From the NCBI GenBank assembly GCA_006384855.1, contig VCJN01000574.1, forward strand, positions 72,001-136,000: a stretch of 64,000 nt of DNA, in the 5' to 3' direction. This DNA is from Tetraselmis striata (lineage: Eukaryota > Chlorophyta > Chlorodendrophyceae > Chlorodendrales > Chlorodendraceae). The notes below the pieces were generated by a model that ran no database searches, was not told the DNA's origin, and saw only the letters and a program-made list of their open reading frames with translations. Of this stretch, positions 32,106-42,757 are shown one piece after another (the first letter of the stretch is position 1; every line of letters starts with the position of its first letter). A program made the translations under genes and the position numbers.

Positions 32106-33236
32106 ATGCGTACCCGCCGGCGCGCCACGAGGGGGGGTTCTCCCGAGGACGCTCGACCCGCCGGGGCTGATGACGGCGTCGAGGTGGCCGGGGCAGCGAC
32201 AAGTATGCGGTCGACGAGGACGCGCGGAAAGAAGCCGAAACCCGTAGCCGTAGACGAAAGTGGGGGCAGCAGCGATGATGAGGCCCCCGAGGAAGTATCG
32301 CTGAGCGCGGGTCGGCAGGCGCAGGCGGCGGCGCGGAACGCAGAAAACGCAGCGAAAAAGGCTGGGTGGAATAAGGGTGCGAAACAGCCGCGCGTGTTGA
32401 GCAAGAAGGCCGAGACGCCTGAGGAGGTGGAGGAGGAGGAGGCTGCGGCGGGGACGGATCATGAGGAGGAGCAGGGGGACGAGGGGGCAGATGATGATAA
32501 TACGGCTGAGGAGCAGGAGGAGGGGGACGTTGAGGCAGAGGAAGAGCAGGGGCGGGAACAGGATCAGGAAGATATGCTTCCGGACTTCGTCCTGGATGGA
32601 TTGGCATCTAGGTGGGAAGAGCTGTACATTCTCTCTCTATTGATGACTGATGTGTGTGGGGGTGCATTGCGCACGGCTGGCGACCAAGGATAGAAATCCA
32701 GCAATCCCTCACATACCCCCCCCCCCCCCCCAGCCTTCTGCCTCGCCGCTCATGCACAAATGCATCCGGCCGCACAGACATGCACCATCAGCCTACTAGC
32801 ACTAACTGTGGCCTTTCGCAGGGCGGAGGGGAAGGATGAGGGCGTGGGTGCATCTGGGAAGGGCGAATCAAAGCGCAAGCGGTCTAAACAGTCAAAGTCG
32901 GCGCGCCGGAAGAAGGCGGCGCTGTTTCAGAAAGGACCGGTGCAGGTGGCAGTGCTGGATGCGCAGGAGCGCGCTGCAGCGTCAGGTGCCCCCCCACCCC
33001 CCTCTCACACACACACACAAACACACCTCCCAGGAAGCCAATCCAGCTCCACTGAAGCAAGTGGACGCTCCTGCTCTCACTCATGCCGAGACTGACACAT
33101 GCTCATCAATCGGCATGCAGGGCGCGCCCAGTCCTTCCTGCAGGAGCGGCTTTACACCTCCAAGAAGCGCTCCGACCTTATGCTCATGCCTGTCAGCACG
33201 CTGCGTCGTGTGGGCCCGGCAGCCAAGTTTGTCTAG
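32106..33236 (+). CDS. Acidic/basic nuclear protein, UTP16/BUD21-like candidate, 3 exons, 261 aa
   Basis: Exons are 32106-32611, 32822-32985 and 33121-33236 (TAG). All junctions are GT-AG and phases agree, giving 262 codons including stop. The N-terminus is basic (MRTRRRATRG), followed by an RGKKPKP nuclear-signal-like patch. Then comes a long acidic tract (EEVEEEEAAAGTDHEEEQGD and on). Exon 2 is a Lys/Arg stretch (SKRKRSKQSKSARRKKA) and exon 3 a short C-terminus, SFLQERLYTSKKRSDLMLMP ending VGPAAKFV. The acidic-then-basic layout with a terminal FL-ERLY...R motif and GPA+KFV end recalls small U3 snoRNA-associated nucleolar proteins of the UTP16/Bud21 type. That assignment rests on layout and the C-terminal motif only. 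Intron 1 holds a C16 run. Confidence 0.6.
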
Positions 33237-34091
33237 GGATGCATAGTTAGTTCCCTGCGCCTGGGGGATCCCCCCCCCCCCCCCCCCCCCCCGTGCGCTC
33301 TTCCAACACCAACCCCCATCGCGATTGCTTGTTGTTGGCTCTGTAAGCCTCAACTTCCAACATTATAATGCTACCGTCCTCTTCCGCAATCACCCACTCC
33401 ATGCACACGCATACAATCCCCGGGAAGTCTTCTGTGCGCGCGCCGCTGTACTCGACTCATGTCAGCCGATGGAAAGAAGACCACAATCACAGGAGTATTC
33501 CATTTGTGGGGCCAATTTCTGGCATTGCACTGCATATGGTCTCTGTGGATGGGGCTCGGTGCACGTGGACATCCATACTGGCGGGGGAGACGCAATGTGC
33601 ACGGCATGGCTGTCTACAACCGGGCACAACCGGGGGTCATCTGGGGCGCCTGAGCAGGGGTGGCAAGAGCGCCAGAATGCTTCCCGCCAACGCCGAGGTG
33701 AAATTGGAAGCAGTCATATCCAGCTGCTGGCGGGTCCTGGTGTATTCAGCAGATAATGTAACAGCATAGAGAGAGGGAGAGAGAGAGAGAGAGAGCGAGC
33801 GAGCACGACAGCGTGTAGTGCGGCCCCAGGACTGCACCTTCGACATGATGACATGTGCAATGATATGGTGGATGGCCACAGAAGCGTTGAGCTTTCGCTG
33901 CTGGCACCGCGGTGGGCACAACATTGCTTACAAGGCAGCCCACAGCAGGTTGTCGGTTGCCTGGGGGCACACTAATGCAAGCTTGCACAATCACCTTGCT
34001 TGCCACCCCAAGGAGGATTTGGTCGGTAGAAAAGGCGCCTCTCGTGCTCCCGCACGGGTCATGAGCTGGCGCGCACAGGGGCTTGCCGCTG
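33237..34091. other. Convergent intergenic region
   Basis: It separates the 3' ends of a plus-strand and a minus-strand gene and should contain both 3' untranslated regions. It holds a C23 run (33270-33292) and a (GA)n tract (about 33767-33800). No gene seen. Confidence 0.55.
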
Positions 34092-34508
34092 CTAAAGGTT
34101 GCGGATGAGCGGCAGCTGCGCAAGCTCGATGCCGAGGAAGGTGCCGGCGGCGAAGTTTACGGCCGCCATGACGGGGCCGAAGTGCACCTGGCTGCCCAGC
34201 TCCGCGCGCAGCTCTGCCAGCTTGGCAGCCACGTCGGCGGCGGCCTGACGTGTGCGCAGCGGCGCCAGCAGCACGTTGTTTGCGTTCCCCAGCGGCTCCA
34301 GCTTCGCCATGGCCTCAGGGTAGCGCAGCTTGTCAGCTAGCGCGCTCATCTCCTTGTGCCCCGCCACGTAGCGGTCACCGTACTCCGTGAACACGCCATC
34401 CACGTGGCCCAGCAGTCCGGTGCTGGCCTGCAACGCGCGCCGCGCGTATGTCTAGGAAGCGCGCAGGGGGATGCTTGTCAGCTGCACGAGGCCTACCCAA
34501 AATACTTG

Positions 34509-34539
<31 letters not shown>

Positions 34540-36769
34540 CATGCATGCATGCAGATAGCGGGTGCCCCTCCTTGTGTACTGTCCAGCATGCAAAGCCGTC
34601 AGTCGTATAATTGTAACCATTGCAATGCAATCTTGCGACAGATGTATTGTGTGCGTGTGTGTACCAGCATGTATGTACATTGTTTGAATGTGTCTGTACT
34701 GGCCCCTTTGCCACCTTTTCTGAGACCAGTTTGCTGGCAGGGCATGTTTGACCGCACCTCACCTACTTACACTATGCTACACATCCGCCATATATTAATG
34801 TCGTTATTATCCATCGTGCAATCTATAATAGTAGGGTACACCATGAACACAACAGAGAATCGCCGGCTCAATCCTGAACGGCAATTCATTCCTTTTGGAT
34901 GTGCGACCCTAATCAGCTGGTGTGGAATGGCGGCGCCGCTTGTACGTACAATACTCCAGCAGGAAATAACAGTCAAAGGGCAAGACGTTATGAGCAACGG
35001 AGAATCCTGGAGAGCCATCTACAAGCGCTTCAAATTCACTCAGAGGAAACCCTATCATAAGCTTCGAATTGAGCTCGCTGACAACCTATACAGGCAGCTG
35101 TAACAGTTTTGTCGACCATTGAGCTCTGGCAGATAGGGCAGGCTCTTATTCGCAGTTTTATTATTACCACGCCACGACCCGTAGATTCATAGCAGACGGT
35201 GAATGTATAACGTTAGATACGGACACCAGCTGGCATCCGTTGTTATACTATACAGTGGAATTCCGCGGACCCACTGTCCGTCCAACTGTGAAAGATCAAC
35301 AAGCCACCAAGAATGCGCCCTAAAAAGCCCCTCCTGCCTCATTTCAAAAACAGGTTTCTCGAGTGACGCGGCAAGGACAGCCCAGACTTGAGTTTGTGAT
35401 GATTCAATATAGTTTATATTTGAAATCGAGATTGTTTATGAAAAGTCTAAATTCAGGATCCACACACTCTCCGAGATTCCGCACTGTCGGGTGGCCCATA
35501 ATCAAGGACCGTATGTATAATGATTCGGATGAGGGACCCGGACCAAGTCATGACATGATGTGTGTAATGACTGATGACTGCCTGATTAAATGACTGAATG
35601 ACTGTATATGCAAATGAATATGCATGTATGTAATATGTATTTGTGTACCTGTATCCTTGAACGGAGAGCAGAACAAGGGGGAGGTGGAAGGTGGAAGGTG
35701 GGCATGTCACCTGCAGAGGCTCAGCTGCCTCGAGCGGGCCATTCTCGCGGGGGCGTGCTGCGCGGGCCAGTTGGCGCAGGCTGGTGATGCGCTGGTAGCC
35801 ACCGTACGTGAGCAGTACTAGTTTCTCCGCGAGGTAGCGCTCCGCGCTGGCGCAGCGGTCCAGGTGCGGGTCGCGCCCAAACACAGACAGACTGCCGCGC
35901 AATGGGGAGCGCTCCCACGCGCGCTGCGCCAGCACAAAGCCCACCACGCCGCCGCCTGCCGCGACCGCACGCACAACATCGCCTCGCCCGCGATGCACAT
36001 CTGGCCAGGGCCGGTGGGGAAGGGGGGAGGGGGAAAGCCACACAACATCGTGAGCAACTGCAACCTATATATGAAAGGGCTGCATGTGGGAAGGCTGTGG
36101 CTAGAGCGAGGCTGCCGCATCGGCATCATGTGCTACTCCGTCCATGCTGGCAGATGCCCCTAGCCTCACTGAGTCCCTAAAGTCGCCCTGTTGCGCCTAG
36201 CCCATGCTCCGGCCCGTGCCCTTGTGTAAGCACAAGTCAACCTGGTTCCTCACGCTCAGCCGCTCAGGACATCTCCGGCCGTGGTATCAGTCGTGATCCT
36301 AGCCCCGCAGCTTGCTTGATAGCGGTAGTGGGATGCAGTGCCAGGTTAGAAGTAGGCCATCCTCACCAGCGAATGCTGCGGCGCCGGTCTGCCCGCGCGC
36401 CGCCAGGAGGCCGCCCACCAGCGGAACTGCGTTCAGGAGAACGAAGTTCACGGAGAAGGCCGTGCCAAAGAGAGCGGGCAGTGCGGAGAACACCGCAGCG
36501 GAGAACGTGAGCGGCACGGGCGCGTAATCTTGCGCCGTTCGCTTGAAGGCGTGCAGTGTCACGGTGCGCAGCAGCATCAGCGACGTCACGGCGGCGCGGC
36601 GGCCGTTCGAGAGTAGGATGGCGCCGCCTCGTTCCTCGCCGCCGTCGCTGGCACCCCGTCCCTCTCCCTCGCCCTCGCCCTCGCCCTCGCGCGCCCGCCG
36701 CCGGTCGCGCCGCTTTTGCCAAACGAACCCCACCACGGCGCCCGTGGTCGCCACTATCAACACGATCAT
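34092..36769 (-). CDS. Predicted membrane protein, 3 exons, 342 aa, unknown family
   Basis: Exons are 36769-36367, 36000-35711 and 34427-34092 (stop), GT-AG with phases 1 and 0, giving 343 codons including stop. The N-terminus MIVLIVATTGAVVGFVW is an uncleaved-looking hydrophobic segment followed by KRRDRRRARE. After an EG/GE-repeat linker there are more hydrophobic stretches (FSAAVFSALPALFGTAF, VNFVLLNAVPLVGGLLA). Exon 2 has LAEKLVLLTYGGYQRITSLR. The C-terminal part is helical and ends FAAGTFLGIELAQLPLIRNL. The same frame is open upstream to an ATG at 36970, but that extension is Ser/Lys-rich and unlike the rest, so the 36769 start is preferred. No known domain is recognised. An organelle or endomembrane location is possible but not shown. 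Confidence 0.65.
34508..34555. repeat. (CA)n plus (TGCA)n microsatellite
   Basis: CA repeats (34508-34536) run into TGCATGCATGCATGCA in intron 2 of the membrane-protein gene. The second part is self-complementary. Confidence 0.9.
34843..35103 (+). CDS. Unrecognised small open frame within an intron, antisense
   Basis: An 86-codon frame starts at ATG 34843 and ends at a TAA at 35101-35103. It has mixed composition and no obvious repeats (NTTENRRLNPERQFIPFG, GESWRAIYKRFKFTQRKPYH). It lies entirely inside the 1283-nt second intron of the minus-strand membrane gene. The base composition is lower in GC than neighbouring exons, as would fit an inserted fragment of foreign or mobile origin. It could also be a chance frame. 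Confidence 0.3.
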   Translation: MNTTENRRLNPERQFIPFGCATLISWCGMAAPLVRTILQQEITVKGQDVMSNGESWRAIYKRFKFTQRKPYHKLRIELADNLYRQL

Positions 36770-37546
36770 GTTGCCCCGCGCAGAAGTTTTAGGTGTCCTG
36801 TCGTCGGGGGGCTGTCGCTGACACTTGGCGTGAGCGGAGGTGCTGCTGCTTTCTGTAGCGGCGTGATCGATCTCCCGCCGGCGGATTGAATTAGAGTGGC
36901 TTTTTTTTTTCCCTCTATGTAAAGGAAAGTAAAGTTCGCTCCGGGACATCGGCCGAAGCCGCCCTAGCACTTCACCTCGTGCGCAACTGAAGTCGTAGGT
37001 AGTCTGGCATAGCCCGTAGAGCTAATGCATCAACCGGGTAAACCCGGGACACGCCGGGCCGATATTGCCGAAATACATCGGCCAGGAATCGAACCCGGGT
37101 CTCTCGCATACGAGACGACCGGTCATCAACCGAGCGGACGCTACAGAGGATGTTACCTTCTGTACTCATCGCAATTAATCCTAATTAGCGACTACTGGCG
37201 CTAATGGTACCGCCCTGAATCCTTACTGACTCTGAGCGCAGTAGCAGTCTTGTTTGAGCGAGAGAAAAAAACACGCTAAAAAAACCTTTTATAAAAGTAG
37301 CATCTTAGATTCGTAGTTGATAGTCGCTCGAACGACGACCTCTTGTGACGCTAATCTCCACGCAGCACAGCACACAAAGCAGCTAAGCCCCTCCTGGTTC
37401 GCGCGGCGCCGTTTCGTGGCCGGGCTTCGAAACGACATCACATCAACGTACCCAGTCACCAAGTGGAAGACCCCGCCCCGCCCCCCTTCGACTATTTTCC
37501 AACGACTTTGCCCACACCCCTTGACAGCAGCGGTCTGGCGCCCGAG
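36770..37546. other. Divergent intergenic region between two host genes
   Basis: It separates the 5' ends of the membrane-protein gene (-) and the C2-domain gene (+), so it should hold both promoters, 777 bp in all. It contains a tRNA-like segment (37083-37135), a TAGCGACTA word at 37186-37194 and GGTACC. No TATA box is convincingly placed. Confidence 0.5.
37083..37135 (-). other. tRNA-derived (SINE-like) pol III promoter segment, copy 1
   Basis: On the minus strand, CCGCTCGGTTGATGACCGG resembles a D-arm/A box. GTCTCGTATGCGAGAGAC is an anticodon-arm-like hairpin, and GGGTTCGATTCC matches the B box. A closely similar segment lies at 41982-42018. The cloverleaf is imperfect (8-nt anticodon loop, no good acceptor stem), so this is a tRNA relic or SINE head rather than a working tRNA. 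Confidence 0.5.
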
Positions 37547-40372
37547 ATGGCTATGGCCGTGGTGAGCTTCCGCGTCCTGGGCGGCCGCGACCTGCCCAAG
37601 ACTGATACCTTCAGCGCGACGGACCCCTTCCTCAAGGCGTGCCCTCACCCCCCCCCCCCCCCCCCCCCCCTCCCGCCCCACCCCCGGACCCCCCTCCGCG
37701 GGGCTGCCGCCGCCGCCGCCGCCGCTGGTTTCCCGTATCCCGCATGCTGCAGCAAGCAGCACGCGTACCGCTGCGGCGAGATCCCAGCCGATGCAAAGGC
37801 GACATCCTAGAGGAGTTTTTGGGCGAATGCGGGGGATATGCCGCGGCTTGAGGGGGGGGGGGGGGGGGGGGGCTGGCACTTGCAGCTGATATAGCGTGTC
37901 GCTCACAACCCCGGGAATGATCAGTCTCATCGCTCCAGCTGCGGGGATGCAAGCCCGATCGGCCGGCGAGCGCCTCTCTGAACCAGCCGGTGCCGGAGCG
38001 CAGGGGCTCACCAGCAACGGCGCGGAGTTTGAGACATCCCGGAAGAGCGACACAGCGGACCCCACCTGGAAGGAGCGCTTCGTGCTGAGCCTGCCGTGCG
38101 GGCCCCCGGGTGGGCCGCCGCTGGGTGGTTGGGTGGAATTGACGCTGTATGATGAGGACCCGTTGCGGAACTCGCGCGTGGGCAGCTGCCGCCTGGACCT
38201 CAGCAGCTTCAACTCGCTGCAGGCGATGAAATACCTGGAGCTGCCTGTGGAGGTGGGCACCCGCATCGTGCCCAGTGTCGCAGCACGCTACCCCCCTCCG
38301 CCCCTTACCCCCTTTCCCCACCAAGGTTGTTGGAACACCGACCTGCCGCGAAACTTCCAGGTGAAGGACAAATACAAGCGGCGTGATGGCAAGACTTCCA
38401 CCATCTCGGTGGCAGTGGAGGGCGCGGTGCTCGACTACCCCACGCTGCGTGCCTCGCTAGGCAGGACTGCCCGGCGTGCTGTTTGACGACGCCAACCGCC
38501 GCCTGTATGCGCCGCTAGAGGCGGGTGGCCGGCTGTACCTGGGTGTGGAGTATGAGAGGTGTGTCTGCGGCGCTAGGCAGGAAGATCTCATGCAGGGGTG
38601 GGGTGATTAGTTTTTTGGTGGGAGGAGGAGTGGGGGGGGGGGGGGGGGGGGGGTTCCTGCTGGCTGCTGAGGTAGTCCTATGTGCCGGGCGGCAGGGCTG
38701 AGGTAGACTTCAAGATCTACACCACATCGTCGCAGCCAGGCCTGTATGTGGACCTGATCAATCAAGGGAAGGCTCACACTAAGCTTCGGCGGCGCACGTA
38801 CGCCGGCGGGCGGCAGGTGGTGCCAGGCCTGCGGGCCTTTGAGGAGCTGAAGCTGGACGACGTCCACGTCGCGTCCGACTTTGGCAAGGTGCTGGCGGTG
38901 TGGTTTGACGCGGTGCTGTGCCGGCAGAGCAGCGCGGGGGCGGTGGTGTCTGCGCACGGCTGGCGCGGCGCACTAAACTTCCCGGCAGCGTGTTCCACCC
39001 TGCACGACATCCACGTGGACCACCATGAGGAGGAGGTGGGCATGTTCATCAACCCAGGTGCGCCTCTTCTGCAGGCTCTCGCGCCGTGAACCTCCTGTTC
39101 CTCTCGCTGCAATCAGGCGGCACAGGGGGGGCATGGATGTTGTGGATGCTTAACACCCAGTATATTTTTGGCGCAATAATATATATTCAACGTACCGTAT
39201 ATTTAAATTCGGTCCGCAGACCAAACAATAATGAACGCGTCGGAATGTGCATGCTGTATCCTGACTTGTTTCTCAGCTTTGATAGTTTTCCCCCTTCCAA
39301 TATGGGTCAAAACTTTATTTATCCAAGGACCGTTTGTCTTTGTACAGCATGATGATATATTTATGTTCAATGCAATAATAATGTATCTCACATTTGTTGT
39401 ATGTAGTAGTCGCCGGTGGCAATTGCGGTACCCAGCCGCAAGCCCATGTAGATACTCTCGCAGAATGTGGAAGGTTAAACACAGCACTTCGGCGCCAGTT
39501 CTTAACCCCCCCCCCCCCCCCCCCCCCTTCCCCCCAAGGCGGACACACGCACAGGTGGGTGCTTCATCAAATTCATGCTTTAGGATGCACTGATTCGAAT
39601 TTTGGTTTTGTGACTGTGATTCGAATTTTGTTTTTTTTGTAGCATACCGCCGCCTGTCTTTTCTCTGCCAGAGAGACAGGGCAAAGCACTGGGCGGCCTT
39701 GTAGCAACTCCCGGGGACTGTGAAGTTGTACACGGAGAAAGCACGAGTACCTTGGTGCATCGCTGCAAGCTGCGCGCAGTAACCACTATCGGATTTGTTA
39801 CCCGTACCAAATAACTCCGCATTCAGAATTGCTGTGTGACTGATAACGCACTTGTTGTATTGATTCAATCAGCTTATCAAAAATTGAGGTTACATCATAA
39901 ACACAATATTTTTCTATAATGTAGTTCTTTTGATACCCGAAGCAATGATACATAGCAATCAGCATAGTGTTGTCACCCATCTGTTCAGCTAACTCTGTTG
40001 GCACCCGCAGGCGAGACGATGCTGCTTGTGGACTGGGACAAAGACGATGCGGACATCAAGCTGGCTGTGGTGCCAACTGCCACAACACAGAACAAAGGCT
40101 ACGATTTCTGCATTACGGGCGCTGACGTCAAGAAGACATGTGAGCTTTTCAATCCGCCTAAGACAAAGGTCGGAGGCGTGCCGGTCGGACGCATCTTTGA
40201 GCTAGATGATGTGCCGTACGGCACCGCTTTCAACCATATGGCCATATTGGAGTTCGACCTCAGCAACATGCGCTCTGCATCGGTAAACCCCCTGTCCTCC
40301 AACTGCCTCCCTCCCCTGTCCCTATTCACATGTTCGGCCCAGTGTGACGCTTTGCAGGAATTAAGCGGATGA
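37547..40372 (+). CDS. C2-domain protein, 7 coding segments, 389 aa
   Basis: The ATG is at 37547. Exons are 37547-37636, 38004-38252, 38361-38448, 38465-38558, 38696-39057, 40011-40282 and 40358-40372 (TGA), giving 390 in-frame codons. The first ~110 residues form a C2 domain: VVSFRVLGGRDLPKTDTFSA, TDPFLK, the ADPTWKERFVLSL strand and GWVELTLYDEDPLRNSRVGS. Asp residues in the TD and YDED loops could bind calcium and hence phospholipid. The rest (FKIYTTSSQPGLYVDLINQG, DFGKVLAVWFDAVLC, GETMLLVDWDKDDADIKLAV) is unrecognised. Intron 1 appears to use a GC donor (CAAG/GCGTGC). A frame jump at 38449-38464 is restored either by a 16-nt GT...AG segment or by an indel. Introns contain C23, G21, G22 and C22 runs. 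Confidence 0.7.
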
Positions 40373-42657
40373 GTACCTGTTCATCTGTTCATCAGACGAT
40401 ATATTAATTGCCATATGTAGCTTTTGTGCGGCTACCTACATATGCATAGAGATTCAGCTGTTGTTACACAACCGGCATGATATACTTGCATTACAAAGTG
40501 AGCATTAAGAAGTATAGCTAAAGAATGGCGCCAACTGGTATATGTTCATACAAAGTACTTTGTGTCATAATCTTCCCTTTGCGTACTGAACCAAACAGTA
40601 TATTCGGATGGATGTTTGGAATTAGAAGTATAATGGAAGTAGATAACGTGTTGATAGTTTGGATAGTTTTGAAATACATCATGCAGAAACATCTTAGTCG
40701 TATTGCGAATCGATTTAGGAAAGCAAGACGTACATCGCTTGAGTGTGCATTGCCCATTTACTCGGGAAAATGATACATGCATTGTTTGAAATTAGATGAT
40801 ATTGATAGAGGAATGGGGACCGATGAACGCCGATGGTATAACGAATATCATACGGGCACCGATTATGTGTTACTTGTACGCGCAAGGTATCCTAATACGG
40901 CATAACTTAACGCGAAAAAGACGCGTACACATACTGGTAAGGATTACATAGCGCGTTTGGCAAGGATTACGAACGCCTTGTATGCAAGTGTGCTAGACAT
41001 GACTGATTACATTATCACTAACATGTCAAAATCGTATACGATGGGACTTCGGCAATAATGACAAGGGAATATGATACTAGCAAGAGATAGAATAGAAAAA
41101 ACGCCAAGAGAGTTGCAATACACGGCCAGGCACCGCCGTTTAAAACTGTTTGCCACCTACGCGCTAGGGTGTGACCACCATTAATTATAGTGTGGCATTA
41201 TTTGTATCCAGTCGATACAGTAATTTGTATCCATATCAATTTCTTACATCTCGTCAAGTCCAGGCAGCCATAGCTGGACATGTCGGCTGAACCCGAAATG
41301 AAAACACAAGTGCTGAATGCGTCGACCAGGGGCGGGTCCATGCCTATGCCCCGCCCATGTTAGCTGGGGGAGGGGCCAGTCAAGGCGGGATGACGAAGTC
41401 GACTTAACCGCCATGAAGTACGTGTAGACTGTATCGGCTGGATTACATAAAAGATTTCCTTGAATTAAATGTGTATTCGCACATACCAAACGGCTGTACC
41501 TCGTTAGCCAGTATGGGTTGTACCATTGCCTGCGAACCTTGCTTGCCGGCCGGGGAGCTACTTAGGATTGCCACCAACAACCCGCATGTTATCTTTCACC
41601 TCGCAATCTGCTGCCCTCCCGTTTTACGGTTCCGCCTTCTGGCTCCGCCTCCAAACCTTTGATCCCTCCTCTGTCGTTGTGCCTCCTTACTTCCTTAGGC
41701 ATAAAATGGCGCTTCTTTCGTGTAAAACGGCCTTCGCAACCTCTTTGGCAAACCTATACTCGATTGCATGTATGAAGCTGGCGTGACGGATATTTGTTTT
41801 GGGGGACCTTCGCGCCCCACCCCGTCGCAACACTCCCGCCAACCCTCGCCCGCTGCCGCACCCACATCCGGCGACATAGTGGCGGGTTTGCAGCCACCTC
41901 GCACCCTGCGGCGCCCTGCAGTCCCGGGCGGGCCGTTGACCTGTGATGTAGGCGGAGATTACGACCGAGGCGGCGGATTCGGTCCCGGGACCTCTTGCAT
42001 ACGAGACGACCGCTTGACCGAGCGGACAAGGAATGTACCTTTTAAAGATTTGCCGGTATTATGGGAGCAAGTACCCATAATCCGGATAGACGGCGTAAGC
42101 GAGCTCGGACCAGCCAACCTATCCGCACGTCAGGTCCACATTCAAGTCGCGACGTATCCCGGTACTGTATCACTGCGTCTTATGACAAGATGAGACGGTA
42201 CCGGGACGAATATGCAGTGCCGACAAAGCTCTCACGGCCTGGCTGGCCTCGAGCTGTCAACTTACATACAGTACACGTTTCAAAGTTGAGTCTGGTTGGA
42301 AGTGGCGGAGGGGCGCAATGTGACCGAAGAAGAACCACGCGCGAGGCGAAGGAAGGACGTTGGGGTCGATGTAGTCCAGAACGACGTCGGAGTTAGTGGT
42401 CCAGCCGCTTTGAAGGCAAATGTGGGACAGTGGAGTTCCGATGGCGTTAGCGGCAGATGGTGCTCGCTTGCGAAATTGAAATTGAAATTGAAATTGATTT
42501 ACAAAATGCTGACTTGCTGCTCTCCACTGCCCATTCCGAGTTGCTTTTAGGACCTGCTTTATCCAACCGTTGTTAGAACCCTAAGGATTATGGATGCAGC
42601 TTCCGGCCTTCCTCCTTTTCGCCCGCGCCCCTCCTCCTTCCAAGCCGCTTGATACTG
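40373..42657. other. Long AT-richer spacer, no supported gene
   Basis: Open frames here (for example 40525-40773 +) lack codon bias or motifs. The second tRNA-like segment (41982-42018) lies within. (AATTGA)n-like short repeats occur near 42476-42497. A C24/G24 pair follows at 42658-42717. Confidence 0.5.
41982..42018 (-). other. tRNA-derived (SINE-like) segment, copy 2
   Basis: On the minus strand this shares CGCTCGGTCAAGCGGTC, GTCTCGTATGCAAGAG and a degenerate B box (GGGACCGAATCC) with 37083-37135. Similarity fades outside this core, as for two old tRNA-derived insertions or retained promoter modules. Confidence 0.45.
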
Positions 42658-42717
42658 CCCCCCCCCCCCCCCCCCCCCCCCTCCCTCTGCCGTGGGGGGG
42701 GGGGGGGGGGGGGGGGG
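42658..42717. repeat. C24 run facing a G24 run, 12 bp apart
   Basis: C at 42658-42681 and G at 42694-42717 flank TCCCTCTGCCGT. A single strand could fold into a 24-bp G:C hairpin, and each arm could alternatively form a quadruplex or i-motif. The structure marks the right-hand (downstream) end of the LINE remnant. Confidence 0.9.
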
Positions 42718-42757
42718 CGGGGGAAATCTTGTACGGTGATGTGCGGAAGCGAGTATG

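Noticed and set aside
36770-36970. Upstream in-frame start of the membrane-protein gene at 36970
   Set aside because: The 67-residue extension is of unlike composition, and the hydrophobic MIVLIV start at 36769 gives a more natural N-terminus. Transcript 5' ends would settle it.
37083-37135. Functional tRNA gene
   Set aside because: The A- and B-box-like sequences are present but the anticodon loop is 8 nt and no acceptor stem pairs, so it is listed only as tRNA-derived.
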